From Balanoglossus misakiensis (Eukaryota > Hemichordata), in assembly GCA_040954595.2 (NCBI GenBank), contig CM082577.2, forward strand, positions 8,680,001-8,744,000: 64,000 nt of DNA, in the 5' to 3' direction. Within the stretch, counting starts at the first letter, position 1, and each line of letters opens with the position of its first letter. The translations under genes were made by a program, and so were the position numbers. Shown piece after piece: positions 12,023-24,785 of the stretch. Below the pieces are notes generated by a model, which was not told where the DNA came from, searched no databases, and worked only from the letters and a program-made list of their open reading frames with translations.

Positions 12023-14556
12023 TTCAACACTGTCTCACTCTCCATTCACTGATGAACTGTCCATGGTTATGCAGAATACTGCATTCTTGCAACACCGACC
12101 GATAAGTATGGCACCGTTCTGTAGATTTCAAAATTCTTGACTTCTCGCAAGTATAGAAACTGGTAATATTTACATTGTATTTTGTATTTAGTCAGTTTAT
12201 TTTGGTAGGCTGGACTTGAGTATAATTTACTTTGATATGACTTTAGGTTTGAAACCATGTGTAGTAGGTACCTATAATAGCGGAAATTTTTGACGTGTAA
12301 ATCACATGGGACTTGAATGTGAAAACTGAATGTGCATGACAAAATATGTCATTGTTTTTCGGTGACATTTTATAATAATTAAATCAAAATACATTTACTG
12401 CTCTAATGCCATGTGTCAGGTATAGACCTAAAATAGTCTTATTTGTAGTCTCGACTTTTTATTTAACATAAGCAGAGTCTGTATTTAAAATGTACTGTTG
12501 TACTGTTAGTTTTAGGGGCCGCAGAAAACATATACACAACAAACAGTGCTAATTACACTTTTCCTTTTAAAAAAACCCACTATCTCTAAACAAATGAAAA
12601 ATTTATTCTTTGAATTTTCACATACCAGCAGTCCCTCCAAAATACGTTTGTGTCAACAAGAAAAAAATAAAGTCGAAGAACCCTTTTACCACCATTTGCA
12701 TACTATAATCAAAACGAACTTAAGCCCTCCCCTTAACAAAGACATTTTGTTCATCATCTGTGTTTTAATTATCCATGGCCCCTTAAGAGTATTCTTGTTG
12801 AATGTATTTATATTAATTAATCTTTACCATCATGCTTGCCAAAATTCTCTATGAAACCACCGGATAAGACCTATTTTGCCAATTAAGCAATAGGGGTTTT
12901 TGATCATTTTGTTTTATACCAAGGGTTGGTATTAAAATTTCCAATGCCATGTGTAGCATTTATTTGCAGTGTTTTAAAGGTTGATGAATATGATTTTATT
13001 GTGTAAATACAAAAACTGTATTTGATATTTGCATTAATTAAACGGATGTTTTAAGACTTGTGGGCATTGTGATTTTTTAAGTTATCACTATCACCTCACA
13101 TTTGGTATTTGGTTTGACAACCATTTCCCACTTTTGGTAACTGAAAAAAAAGAAACTATTTGTTCTACAGCTAAGTAGTGCATGATTACATTTTGGTTCA
13201 GGTGTTGACTAATTAAACGTTAGGGTATATGGTTCTGTGTGAGAACTTTTTCAGAATGTGTGGAAGGTTTGTGTGAGAGATGATGACAGGAGAGACATTT
13301 TCATAACTTGTCACAACCTATCTATTTTATTAATAATAATGTCAAGTACAAAACTAGTGACACATCTAAAATATATAAATAGAAGTCAGGAAATGTCTTG
13401 GGGACACACAACAACAGTTCACACCGGTAAAATGTAAATGACAACAGAGGAAACACTAAGATGCCCGAAAAATAGATAAAATATATAGTCACAAAACAGT
13501 GATGAATATATTTGGGAATGGAAAGTTACAGACTCTTGAGAAATATAAACAGTATACCAAAGTTATAGATAGTGTGACTTTTACATTGGTTTGTATTGTG
13601 ACGATTTTTGTTCCTAGTATTAGAAGTATATTGCAACAATTAAGATGGCACTGGAAGTTTTGTTTATATACAGTAATATTCTAGGGTGCCATCTTCAATG
13701 TGTTGGATTAAATAGGAACCAATTATTTAGAAAGAGGTGGTAAAAATCTACAAATCTTGCTCATCCTAATAAATTGTAATTTATGTACATGAAACTCACC
13801 AATACTGACCAAAAGTTGCTGAAATTATGATTATATATTCATTCAATGGTGTTATGGACAGTTTGTACTGAAGGCATAGGGACAAGAACTTACTAATAAT
13901 TATGGCTGCATCTTGTCATGGTTCTAGATGCATGATATAATTTCAGGGAAAAATTATCCACCAATTTAAATTTTCACCTCAAGGGGTTCCTACAGTCTTG
14001 TACGAACAATAATTTCTCAGACACAATTTTACAAACAAAATCATAAAACAGAGGCAACACATGTATCAAACATTGGCAGTCTATAAAACACTTCCCTACA
14101 AAAATCCCCCGAACACAATTTTTGAATGTAGGGAACCGGTCATAGTAACTTCAGTGGGAGTTTTATAGAATACTGGAAAATAACTTACAGAAAAGTGTAT
14201 TAGTCTAAAACCACATAGGACTCGAAAAACTGGTAAATGGGAATGCTATTCAAAAACTGAATGCGGTCATGCTGATATTGTTCACGAAAGTATATGAATA
14301 CAAATAGTACACTTGAAATACTCTGCTGTATGTAACTGAACAAAAAAGTCTTTGCAAGAAAATGTCAATATTATTGTATTATGGTACACTGGGACACAAA
14401 CTAAAACACACTCCTAGTTTCATTCATCAACATCTCTTTCAAATATTCACAAATGCACACAATTTCAATCACATCACCTGCTTGGTCATCAGACACGTCA
14501 AATGTAAAAAACCTCGTCAGCATCATTTGTGGATATCAAATTGAGTCCCCGAAATC
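12023..14556. other. Convergent 3' region between ZZEF1 and the NERD gene; no gene seen
   Basis: AT-rich sequence that must contain the 3' UTRs of both flanking genes. An AATAAA at 12666-12671 is a possible polyadenylation signal for ZZEF1. No open frame here resembles a known protein, and no tRNA or rRNA was recognised. Confidence 0.6.
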
Positions 14557-16756
14557 TCACACACTCAGTAAAATCTGGTCAACCTCGTTGGCGGGTATTT
14601 TCGAGTCGCTGTCTTCCCCAGCGACCCTGAAGATGACTTCGGCGCTGTACGGTATATTGACCGTCCCGTGCGACGAATGCCACAGCCATCCCGCGCCACC
14701 GCGACAGTACATCGTGACGGTCGCTTGGGGCGAGTATCCCAGGACGGCCCAAGTCTTCCCCACGGCGGGGCTCCGCTGGTGCGAAAACTGCAGCAGTTCA
14801 GTTTCCCGTCGGTTTGGAGCAAAATGTGCACAGCCCTTGAAATCGCCTGTTCAGGGGGGAAATGAAATCAGAATTTTCCATGAAATCATGCGTTTTTTTT
14901 AATCTGCTAGATGGAATGTGTGTCGGTTCATGAACAGCTGTCTCAAAACATATCATGCATTATGAATATGTATAGATATGGGAGAATTTTGCATAAATAA
15001 ACAATGACACTATTAAAACCTGAAAAGATGTCCCAACCATTTTTCATTAAAAGCAACATCTCTGCATTGAAAGCATATGATATAAAGACCTTGTTCGCAT
15101 GGATCAGTATTCTCCCGTGGACCCATTTTTTTGTACCTTGACCTTTTTGAGCAGACAGCGAGAGCCAGGGGTTTGCTAAGAAAACCAATCAAGGGTCTGT
15201 TAATACCTTCCAATGACTTGCCACCGTGCAAGATGACAACATCCCAAGTCCCAGTGCGCTTCAATATTGCTCTGGCTGACTCCATCAATGCGTACGATAA
15301 CTGACCTGCGGAGAGACAATTCATCAGAATGGGAGAAATAGGGTCATTATACTTTTGTCAACACCTGACTTCAGAGCCCACTGCAATCTTATTATATACT
15401 GTAAAACACTTTATTTTCGCGAGTTGAAATTTTCGCGATATCGAGAGAGGCCACTGTTTCGCGAGTATTAATTTTTCGCGTTCTCTTATTTCATTCACTG
15501 CATCGTTATCTAAAAAAAAAATTACACGACTTTTTATTTTCACGCTATTTTGGCTCTCGGGTATTTCGCGAAAATTTATTGCTCACGGAAAGTGATTTAC
15601 AGTAGTTTATCATTTTTCATCACAGATCACAGTAATTAAAAAAAATAATTCCCCACCTGATATGATAGCTGGCACGATGGAACTTGTCATCTTCCCCAGC
15701 AGGCTCCACTGGAAGTACTGCACGAAGTACGGCAAGGCCTCCGGAACGATGACTTCCGGAGCGGCAGAGATGCTCTCGTCCAGCTGAACGTGGTCGTTCA
15801 TGAACACCACCCGGGGATGGAAAAATCTCTCCTTCAAACAACAGCCATTTTTCATCAGGTGGTTTCTCAACAGGTTGGCCTTGGCCTTGATGCAGTCCAC
15901 CGCACTGCTGTGCTGCACGTCGTACGCCACTGATGTCCCGTTTTCTCCATTGTGGGCGCGTTTCTTCTGAATCCAGCAGTCGCCTTTTTTGTTGGGTCTC
16001 ACCTCGCCAGACCAGTTCTTCACTTCCAAGACATACACACCATATGCTATTCAAATATAGGATCACAAAGAAGGCAAAATAGTTCAAGGACAGTTTGCAA
16101 ATCACTGTGACCCTGGTATGAACTTTGTTTTTATGATGTTGCTCTAGTTTCCAGTACAAAGGCAGTTAACAGCTGAATCCCTGTATTTATTACACTGAAA
16201 CATGTGAAAACACTTCTGACAATTAACAATTAAAGGCGAAAAGACATTTCCTGCAACTTCTTGAGCTCCTTGAATGAGGAAAACCTCTGATTCAAGAACT
16301 GGGTCAATATGTATACTGTTGTATACTTTAAAGGTTATTTTATGCATTAAGCTCCAAACAGTAAGGTTGACCTTAGATAATTCAGTATCAACCACGCAAA
16401 ACATAAAATTTGAACAGAACAATTTCCAGTTGTTTGATTCAACTGCAACCTGTACGCCATTGTAAAAAAAAAATCAGGTTTGGCCATTTAAAAAAATCTT
16501 GACTTTTCTAAGAGAAACTGCTTGTGCATTTACCTGTTACTACGACAATGTCAATCTCATGTCGCCTGGTCTGAAAATTATCTGGTATTCTCAGCTTGCA
16601 AAACAGGTCCCCCTCGGGTACTTGGCCTTCTGTTTTTAACTTTTCCACAAGCCTGTTTTCTGCTTCGCGACCAGCCTTCACTTGTTCATCTTCTACATGT
16701 GCTTGTGGACTGCTGGCTTTCTGGGCATGCAACAACCTACTGTTCAGCCCAAACAT
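14557..16756 (-). CDS. NERD-domain (nuclease-related) protein, uncharacterised, complete
   Basis: Exons in transcript order: 16534-16756, 15657-16046, 15207-15305, 14557-14846; 334 codons with stop, all phases consistent. The 333-residue product has a NERD-type core: GREAENRLVEKL at about residues 29-40, then RRHEIDIVVVTAYGVYVLEVKNWSG at about 64-88. The presumed PD-(D/E)XK-like residues are D69, E82 and K84, with W86 and G88 of the family motif. The rest (HPRVVFMNDHVQLDES, SLEGDFKGCAHFAPNRRET) is not a domain I recognise. NERD domains are known mainly from bacterial, archaeal and plant proteins and are predicted nucleases; activity here is inference. No signal peptide or membrane segment is evident. 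An acceptor-like TTCTTGCAG at 16783-16791 suggests a spliced 5' UTR. It is divergent from POLD2. Intron 2 carries a MITE (15397-15604). Confidence 0.8.
15397..15604. mobile_element. TA-flanked MITE, TTTCGCG family, copy 2 (opposite orientation)
   Basis: About 208 bp within intron 2 of the NERD gene. It begins TACTGTAAAACACTTTATTT and ends TTTACAGTA. The interior matches copy 1 at 1674-1888 in reverse orientation. Confidence 0.8.
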
Positions 16757-18218
16757 GTTTGATTTTGGTTACTTTTTCTTGTCTGCAAGAACAAAAAATC
16801 ATGAACGTACACCACATTTAATTTACAAGTTTTAATGTCTACAATTTGTTTTAAATATTTTTTTAATTTTCTGAAGAGATGTAAGACACTTAGGAACCAA
16901 TCATTGAACTGACTTGGGGTTCAGTTGTTGGTGTTTTTTCTGTTGTTGTTTTTTTTTAGTCTTCTGACTAGTATAGTATTCAGAATCTTTTATTTCTAAA
17001 CTAAAATTTATATCCATTTTTGACCAAAACTGTTAATTCTATTGTGTCATATGTTTGCACGGCTGCTCTTCGAATTGACGTGGTTTTGATCGGATTACCA
17101 ATATGATTTGTTTCGCCAGGGACCGGGGAAAGCGATTGCGCAAACCCCGGCTTCTGTGGTAAGTACCAGCCTTACGCAAGCCCGGACAATAACATAACAA
17201 ACGTCATATTTCTGGAAATGAGACTGAAATGGCTAATACGCCGTGCGGAGAGGGTTTTTTGTTCGGAAGCCATCGTTAGGAGGACTACATTTTTAACAGA
17301 TGATTTTTAAAATAGTCCGTAATAGCTATTTTCGTAGCAGTGAGTGTGGCTTTCCTATTGTTATTATCTGGCTCACAGTCAGCCAGCTGTAATGTTATTG
17401 TGCGATATTCGCCAATAAAAACAAAGCGTATTTCGCCGAAACCTTACCACGAAACCATCCATGCGATGCGTCGTTGCATATCTGACGTGTAGAGAAACAA
17501 ATCGGCACTTCCTTTCTGTCAACAGGATGATTAGTACAGACTTTTGCAAGGAAAATGTATGGCTTCACAGCACAAAGCCCGATGATCGACCAGGACTCCT
17601 GGATGTAAACAATGCCACTGCGCGGTATAGTAATGACGCAATGAGGAAATCCCCTCAATTCGCGCGTGAAACTACGAGATCGATCTCAAGAATAAAATGA
17701 GCAGTTTGTAATAATACTTCTTGGTCAATTCCCTGGTGCTACAACTAAATTTATATATAATTAATGTTTACAGATTAACTCCAGTGTGCTGACACATATA
17801 GTTAAGTTTTCACAATAATACAAATATAGACGAGGTCGAAGGTCAAAGGTTGTGGCACGGTGGCGCGAAACGAAAAGTGCGATTCGAAGTGATCGGAAGT
17901 AGCTTGTGCGTGTGTGTGCGTGCGTGACTGACTGTCGACTGGTGCTGTATGCCCGGGACTTCAAAACGACATACTTTAGTTTGAGAACACTGGTTTGTTT
18001 TATAGTTTGCCTTTAATTATGCTTATGCAAACTTTGAGTTTTGATGTCATGGTTCCATCATCATCCATCATTGAAGCTGACCATCATTGATCCAAGTACA
18101 TACACACGCTTCATCCATCTTCTAAGTGACCCGTGTGACCTTGTGATTTGACGAAATCTGGACTGGAAAACCTTTGATACTCTGCTGTAAATTTATCTCA
18201 ACATTTATCCTTGAAACA
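16757..18218. promoter_or_regulatory. Divergent intergenic region, NERD gene / POLD2
   Basis: 1.46 kb between the two start codons. The middle (about 17050-17700 and 17820-17960) is richer in CpG than its surroundings, as expected for promoters. No TATA box is obvious. Open frames here resemble no known protein and I reject them as genes. Confidence 0.5.
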
Positions 18219-21200
18219 ATGTCTTTGTTGTCCGAACCAACCGAGCAGCAAGTCGAATTTCAGCGAAAGTCGTGCAGCTATGAGAACTTGTCACAAAGAT
18301 TTCGTTTGAAGGACCAGAGCTTCAGCCGACAGTATGCACATCTGTACGCTGAAAGGCTGTTGTCCATGCGACCAATGTTAGTGGAAGCCTGCAAAAACAA
18401 GTGGGGTAGGTCAAAAATTGTTCAAAGTTGTATACATGTTCCACTTTTGGAAAGAACCAGAAATGATGATTCATGGAAAGTTTTCAAAAGTTGTGGAAAA
18501 CGAAATTAACTCTTGCAAAATCCGGAAAAAAAGACAAAATATTTTTTTCCAAAAATCTTTAACAGTTTTACTTTTCCATACAAACAGGGACAGATGTTAC
18601 AATTGACAAGCTCTGCAATGTAAAAATGGGGAAGAAGTGTTGCATCATAGGCACACTGTTCAAGCATATGGAACTCAAACCCAGCATACTCAAAGAAATC
18701 AGTGAAGAGGTAAAAAGAAAGTTTCTCTAGAAGTTTATAACTTGTTTTGTTTGAGACTTATAAAATAGATACAGTGAGTGCTATTGGTATATAATCTTAA
18801 ACCTGAAGTACGATATTAAAATTTGATAATTTAAAGGAAGAAGTTCAAAATTATGATAATCTAAACTTTCATATTTTTAGCACAATCTTATGCCACAGCC
18901 AAAGAGACAGAAATTCACTGATGCGTCGGACCAGTTGATTCTAGAAGATGAATTGCAGAGAATTATCCTTGTTGGAGAAATAGACGTCCATACAGCCGTG
19001 ACAGGTTGGTTTTCTTCAGTTGTGATTTTTAAAAGGGCCATAAAGATTGCTGTTTTCATTTTGATGATATAGAGATTTACCCATATATGTAGTACACTAT
19101 TAGACTAAAAATTAGCATGCATGATATTTGACATGAAAAATTCCACTTTTCTATCATATCAAATGCTTGACACCTCTTTTAGGGGGGACCGCGTCGACCG
19201 GGACAATATCATTTTGTAGTCTACTCCTAAGTCCTTCCCCCTTCCATCTATTGTATTGATGTTTGTTTACTTTTGTGAAATGGCAGGTATTATTGCCACT
19301 GTTTATGGCTGTGAGGTAGAAGGCGGTAAATTTCAAGTGGATGATTATTGCTATGCAGAATTACCAGAACAGATCCCTCCAACACTGGCTGAAAGTGATC
19401 GGTAGGGTTATTGCTTCATTTGTTCATTTACAATTCTGCCTTTGTCAGCGATACAGTATAAAGGATCACTGGATCACATAGTTCTCACAGAAGTACATTA
19501 AATTGATGGGTCCAATGAATAGGTCTGCATGAATCTCGGTACTGGTAATTTTATAAGGAGTATCAGCTCCCATTAATTTATGTAATCACTCTCAATTTTC
19601 AGGTATGTAGCTCTTGTGTCTGGACTTGGCATTGGAAATGAGGGCCGCCATCTCATGAGTCTGCAGTTGTGGGTTGACATGGTAACGGGGCAGCTTGGAG
19701 ATGCAGCCGATCAGGAAAAATGTTCCAATATAGTCAGGGTCATTGTTGCTGGTAACGCACTCAGTCGCAGCACGCAGGATAAAGATGCATTAACTACAGT
19801 AAGTGAACAGAAAATCAGACGGGTGAAAAATAAAGAAATAGTGTACTGTTAAAGAGGTGTTAGCCGTGACTTTGGGGTATTTTTCCCCCGTATTATTGGT
19901 CTGTGAAATACAAATTATCTTAGCAAATTTAAAATTCATTGATAACTAATTAGTTTTCATCAAAATATTATGGGTTGTTCTTTATTGCAGGCCAAATATC
20001 TGACAAAGAAATCTGCAGCAGGAAGTGTAGAGGCAGTGAAGACTTTGGATGATCTCTTGACACAACTGGTGGTAAGACATGCTGAGGGCCAGTATAAGCC
20101 CCCTTTTCCCAACTTCCTAGTCTAGTTTGATTCAGTCATTTTCCTTTCATGTTGTGGTGAGGTGAAAAGTACAGCCAACATCAAGATAGCTCATGTTTGT
20201 GTGTAATATTTGTGAATACCAGTGTAAAACACTCTATTTTCGCGAAATTAGCGTGAAAATAAAAAGTCGGTAAATTTTTTTTGAAGATAACGATGCAGTG
20301 AATGAAATAAGAGAACGCGAAAATTAATACTCTCGAAACAGTGGCCTCTCTCGATATCGCAAAAATTTCAACTCACGAAAATGAAATGTTTTACAGCATG
20401 CTGTGTAAAACTCAATTAAACTTCCAGTACGATTGTTTGTCTAAAGATGCAGCACAGCTATACGGCCATAATTGCTGATTTCTTCTCCTTTCCTTTCAGA
20501 GCTGCGTACCAGTTGACATCATGCCTGGTGAATACGATCCAGCCAATTACACCATGCCACAGCAGCCGTTAAATCGTTGTATGTTTCCTCAAGCCATGGT
20601 CTACCCAACGCTACAAACTGTCACCAATCCATACGATGCAAGCATTGGAGGAATACGGTTAGTGCAAAGCAATAATTACATTGTATATCGGTATATAAAT
20701 CAGCTTTGCCTTTATATCGGTGCAAGTGATAAGTTCACATTGCTCTTCCAAATACATATCAAGTGTATGAACTTGATTGATAGAGCCGAAATATATCCCT
20801 CCTTGTGTATTGAGTAGAGAAAAGAGCAAAAAAAAAGATTTTCCTTTTATAAACCAAAGTGTTGAAATTTTTTTCAGATTCCTAGGAACATCCGGGCAGA
20901 ATGTGGACGACATCTACAGATTTAGTACAATGGAGGACACATTGGAAATTCTAGAGAAGACGCTGCTGGCTTGTCACATCGCACCAACTGCACCAGATAC
21001 ATTGGGTAAGAACTGTGGACAGAGCATCCAATCAATGAGTCGTTGCTTTGTCGCTCGTTTGCGAGATCTCGTGCCACTTTTTGTCAGTTGTGCAATTGTG
21101 ATCGTTTTTCATTTCTTATCCACATATAGGCTGTTATCCATTTTACTCAGAAGATCCATTTATACTGAAGGAATGTCCACACATCTACTTTGCCGGCAAT

Positions 21201-21822
21201 CAACCACAATTCCAAACTAAAGTTTTCGACAGTAAGTATCGATGTCAGTAGTGCCAATTTCATGGAAAAACTGGCACCAGTTTTTGGTAAAATATATTCA
21301 CAGATTTGCTTTTATTCTTGACTAGTGTCTACTGCTAGAGTGGAAGCGGATCTGTTCCTTGGATACACATTTTCATTTAACTCTAGATTTGATTCATTAT
21401 TTGAAGAATTCACAGTTTTACAGGGGTCCAACTAGTAGCTTTACCATAGAAATGGATTTGGACCAAACCATGGCGGTAAAGGGGTTAAGACTTGCCCCTC
21501 TTGTTCTGATGTGATCAACACATAAGTGATAGTTGGTGTTCAACTCTAATAGCAAAACCACGCAAAGTGTTCTACATTGTAATGAGGTCAGTTTCAATGG
21601 TCCACAAGTTTTTATCAACATTTATGTTTCTTTTATCATCCAACCACAGACATAATGGGGCAAAAAGTGACATTGGTCTGTGTGCCCAAGTTTAGCAAAA
21701 CAAACACATGTGTTCTTCTCAATCTGCGGACGATGGAGTGCGAGGCAATGACTTTCTCCAGCCACTTGACTCCGTTATCGAATGGACGCAGCGATGTGGA
21801 AATGGCAGAGACTGAAGACTAA
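18219..21822 (+). CDS. POLD2: DNA polymerase delta subunit 2 (B subunit), complete
   Basis: The small, non-catalytic B subunit of replicative DNA polymerase delta, a nuclear protein that bridges the catalytic subunit to the other accessory subunits. Exons: 18219-18405, 18588-18709, 18881-19004, 19287-19401, 19603-19798, 19991-20071, 20500-20657, 20878-21005, 21130-21231, 21650-21822; 461 residues, close to the human 469. Diagnostic segments: the N-terminal [13 protein letters not shown] helix; an OB-fold region from about residue 65 ([22 protein letters not shown], then [15 protein letters not shown]); and the inactive calcineurin-like phosphoesterase region ([47 protein letters not shown]). 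The start is the first ATG of the conserved N-terminus. Introns 5-6 and 6-7 contain only MITE or anonymous sequence. The reading frame is intact. Confidence 0.96.
20220..20396. mobile_element. TA-type MITE, TTTCGCG family, copy 3 (internally deleted)
   Basis: About 177 bp in POLD2 intron 6. The ends are AGTGTAAAACACTC and GTTTTACAGCA. It is collinear with copy 1 but lacks about 35 bp near the left end, and its arms are more diverged. Confidence 0.75.
21424..21488. mobile_element. piggyBac-like TTAA MITE, copy 2 (left arm eroded)
   Basis: In POLD2 intron 9. It shares GGTCCAAC, TTTACCATAGAAATGGATTT, and a right end of GGCGGTAAAGGGGTTAA with the other copies; the left terminal CCCTTTCACC is missing. 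Confidence 0.6.
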
Positions 21823-24785
21823 ACGAGAAGGCTGTTGAAGACAGAAAATAAAAACAGACAATCTAAAACAGGAGACTGGAATAAGTTTTCCCGTGTATAC
21901 TAAAAATGCGAATTTCCTGTTGTTGGAAAAGCAAAATTGCATTTTCAGGAGGTCAAGGGTCAAGCTGCTGAATGTTATGAAATAATATCGCACGGGTGCC
22001 CAGTACAAAACACCTGACCACTGCCATTGTTGGGGCCAGGGCTTTTTCTTGTTTGACACTTGCGTAGTGACGTTTCTCTAATGTTTATCTGTATAAACTG
22101 GTATTAAACAAATGTACAAAGTCTGTTACTTGTGTGTTGATTTTGTTTATATGGTTTGCATGCAGTGTTTGTTCAAAGTGTTTTCTGTAAAGGATAATGT
22201 ACTCGTGTCGTGCAATCATTCAGATATTGAATGAAACGAGGGCCGTAGGCACGAGTGGATTTCAATATCTGAACGACTGCAGACAGTACATTATCCAGTA
22301 GCATTAAGACAACATCTGTGATCTTTGTATGCTAAACTACTCAATCACATCAACCAATCACACGATGCACCTGGTGAATGACACATTTTGATTGGATAGT
22401 CATCAGCCAAGTCATTTGTCAGACGGTCGGTGAGGTGCCACTTCCATCATTCGAAACCCAGTCTTTGACGTACAAACATCATGGCTGAAAGTAGTGTGAC
22501 AACAACAACCTATTCATTTACCCAGAGCATTTTCGGACAACCTAGTGAAAGTTAAGACTGACTGACGGTATAGACTGGACTGAAGATTTTGGTAGTCTCA
22601 TCTGTCATGGAAAGTGACTTCACGAAAATCGAGCGTGCCTTTTCTACTGGCTTGCAGCCCCATTGCGCATATCCTCCTCTGTAAGTAAGTTTTCTGTCTT
22701 TTTTTTAAACATTTAAAGTTATTCTATTGATTAGGAATTTTGGATTGTACGTCAGCAAGGTACTTCGAGCAAGTTTTGGTTTGTTGAGAAAAAAATGGAA
22801 CTTTCAGGCAAAGCGGCGAAGTAGAAATGAAACCCCAGCCAAAGGTCAAGCCCAGAGCAGAGATTACAGAGAAAGATGGCCGAAACTATATTCGCGCACC
22901 TGGAAGCAGTTCTCCTTGGAGCATTTCTTTCATAATGAACAATGGCTAATTTGTTATCTTGTGTGTTGTGAATGAATGTTATTGAGCCAGGTGCATTGCA
23001 CTGTCTGGATACTCAATGCAGTGTAGTGTTGTAATAGAGGGATTATAATTGCATTATCCAAACCGCGAAGGTGACACCAAGGATGTCTAGACCGTGCATG
23101 CAGTTTCCATTCTGATTCATGTGAAATGTTGGTTCTATGAGACCTAAGACTTCTTCCATCTTGTAAACTGCACGCTACAATCTTTGCATGCATGGCCAGA
23201 GCCAAATCTGTAACTACTAGTATATCCCCACCACCACCACCACCAAGAAAAAGTCAATGGTCGTAGGATATCCAGTGAAAATATATACATTTCCCTTTAT
23301 TCATGTATATCCATTGCAATACAGTCAAAAGAATTTGAGATTTCTAAATGAAAAAGTCTGGATGCATGCTCAGACAATTGAAAAATTTACAGAATACGGG
23401 AGTTTACTGTGAATGAGTACATTGGTATTCCAAATCAAAAGTGACACCGATTTAAAAATATACGTACCGTACTATACATCAACAATGCAGAAAGTAATGG
23501 AGGGACTTGTCAGATCAAGATTAAAACAAAAAAATCATCTTTTCAAGGTATATAATGGTTAATTATTCACACGGATGCTAAATTGACATCAGTGGCAAGA
23601 AATCTGTTGTCGTCAAGTCCAAACATTTTGGGAACAATATTTTTTTTTAAATACCAAATTCAGGCTGTGAATATGGAAAATTAGAGAGGCAGGGAATTTT
23701 ATGAGGAACAACCCACATTTTTGTTCCAGTCAACTTGAAATATTTTAACCAATTTTATTTTTCCGGTGTGTTAATTTTTTAAAGGCAGCTTCAACAATAT
23801 ACATATAACCTGTCTGCAAACAAAGTGTAAATATGACACGCCATGCAGTACATATTATTTTTAAAAGTACTGGATTTCAAGTATTGTCCAAGTTGGGACA
23901 TAAATACCATGGATTTCTTTAAATGTTTCATTGACAAATGCAAAAATTTCCACAGAAACTAGACTGTTCACCAGTGCTGGATGCCAAGATTTTTGCAGTA
24001 ATTTATTCAACTTGTGAGAGAAGAAGCTTTGAAATGTACAACCTATTGTATTTCTCTATACATTTCCTAAAATCGGGAACTTTGATTTGACAAAAGAAAC
24101 ATAAATACTATTACTATTGAAAAAGTTCTGTTCAAAATGACAATTTCGTGAGTTGCATATTGATCTCTGCCACTGACATTTCAATGTTTGGAATTGAACA
24201 CAAGAGGGCGCTATTTTGTGGCACCATGTAATTTGGTAACTACCGGGTAGAGCAGTAATTCTGTTTAATAGTGAAGTTCTTGGTTGTGACAGAATAAATT
24301 AACCAATCCCTTCACGGTCATAAGTTAATCCCCACCTTGCCTTTTTTCATCGCACCGTCTAAAAGTACCAAGCTTCTCTTTCTTAAGTTCATTGAGACTC
24401 ACTGCATCAAATACTGAGAAAATTAAGTCAGAGGGCAGTGCATGTGATGATAGTGACATATTAAAAAAATCAAGGTTACATTTCATTGACAGAAGTCAGG
24501 ATAACTCATCTCTGTTGACAGGAAACTTTTTGCCATGGTTTCAAAGTTTACTATCATGAAATAAAATGCCAACAATTCACACATGAATCAAGTGATGTGT
24601 GTGAGCATTACCTTTTCCGCCAAGAACTGACCATCACATATTTTACAGCTCTCCTGATAAACCAATCTCTGAAAAAACTGCCCAAGTTCGGTCTTAAATC
24701 TAAAAGTTAAAAATCTCTGAATTTTCACTGACTTAAAGAGTCATCTATGTATATAGACTATGATACAGATTGCACGTTGGCCTCC
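21823..24785. other. Convergent 3' region between POLD2 and SNX8; no firm gene
   Basis: Contains the 3' UTRs of POLD2 and SNX8, an inverted-repeat element (22192-22296), and a short CCA run at 23227-23245. TTTATT at 23296-23301 (AATAAA on the minus strand) is one possible SNX8 polyadenylation signal. At 22606-22681 a short frame starting MESDFTKIERAF runs straight into a good GTAAGTAAG donor, but no continuing exon was found; see findings. Confidence 0.5.
22192..22296. mobile_element. Small inverted-repeat element
   Basis: 105 bp. GGATAATGTACTCGTG at the left is mirrored at the right by AGTACATTATCC, with an inner mirrored TTCAGATATTGAA / TTCAATATCTGAA pair. A foldback MITE is the simplest reading. 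No target duplication is clear. Confidence 0.55.

Noticed and set aside
15620-16159. 179-codon minus-strand open frame
   Set aside because: Alternate frame of the large NERD exon 15657-16046; the other frame has the NERD motif and correct splice phases.
17461-17700. Open frames upstream of POLD2
   Set aside because: No family resemblance and no splice links; located in the divergent promoter region.
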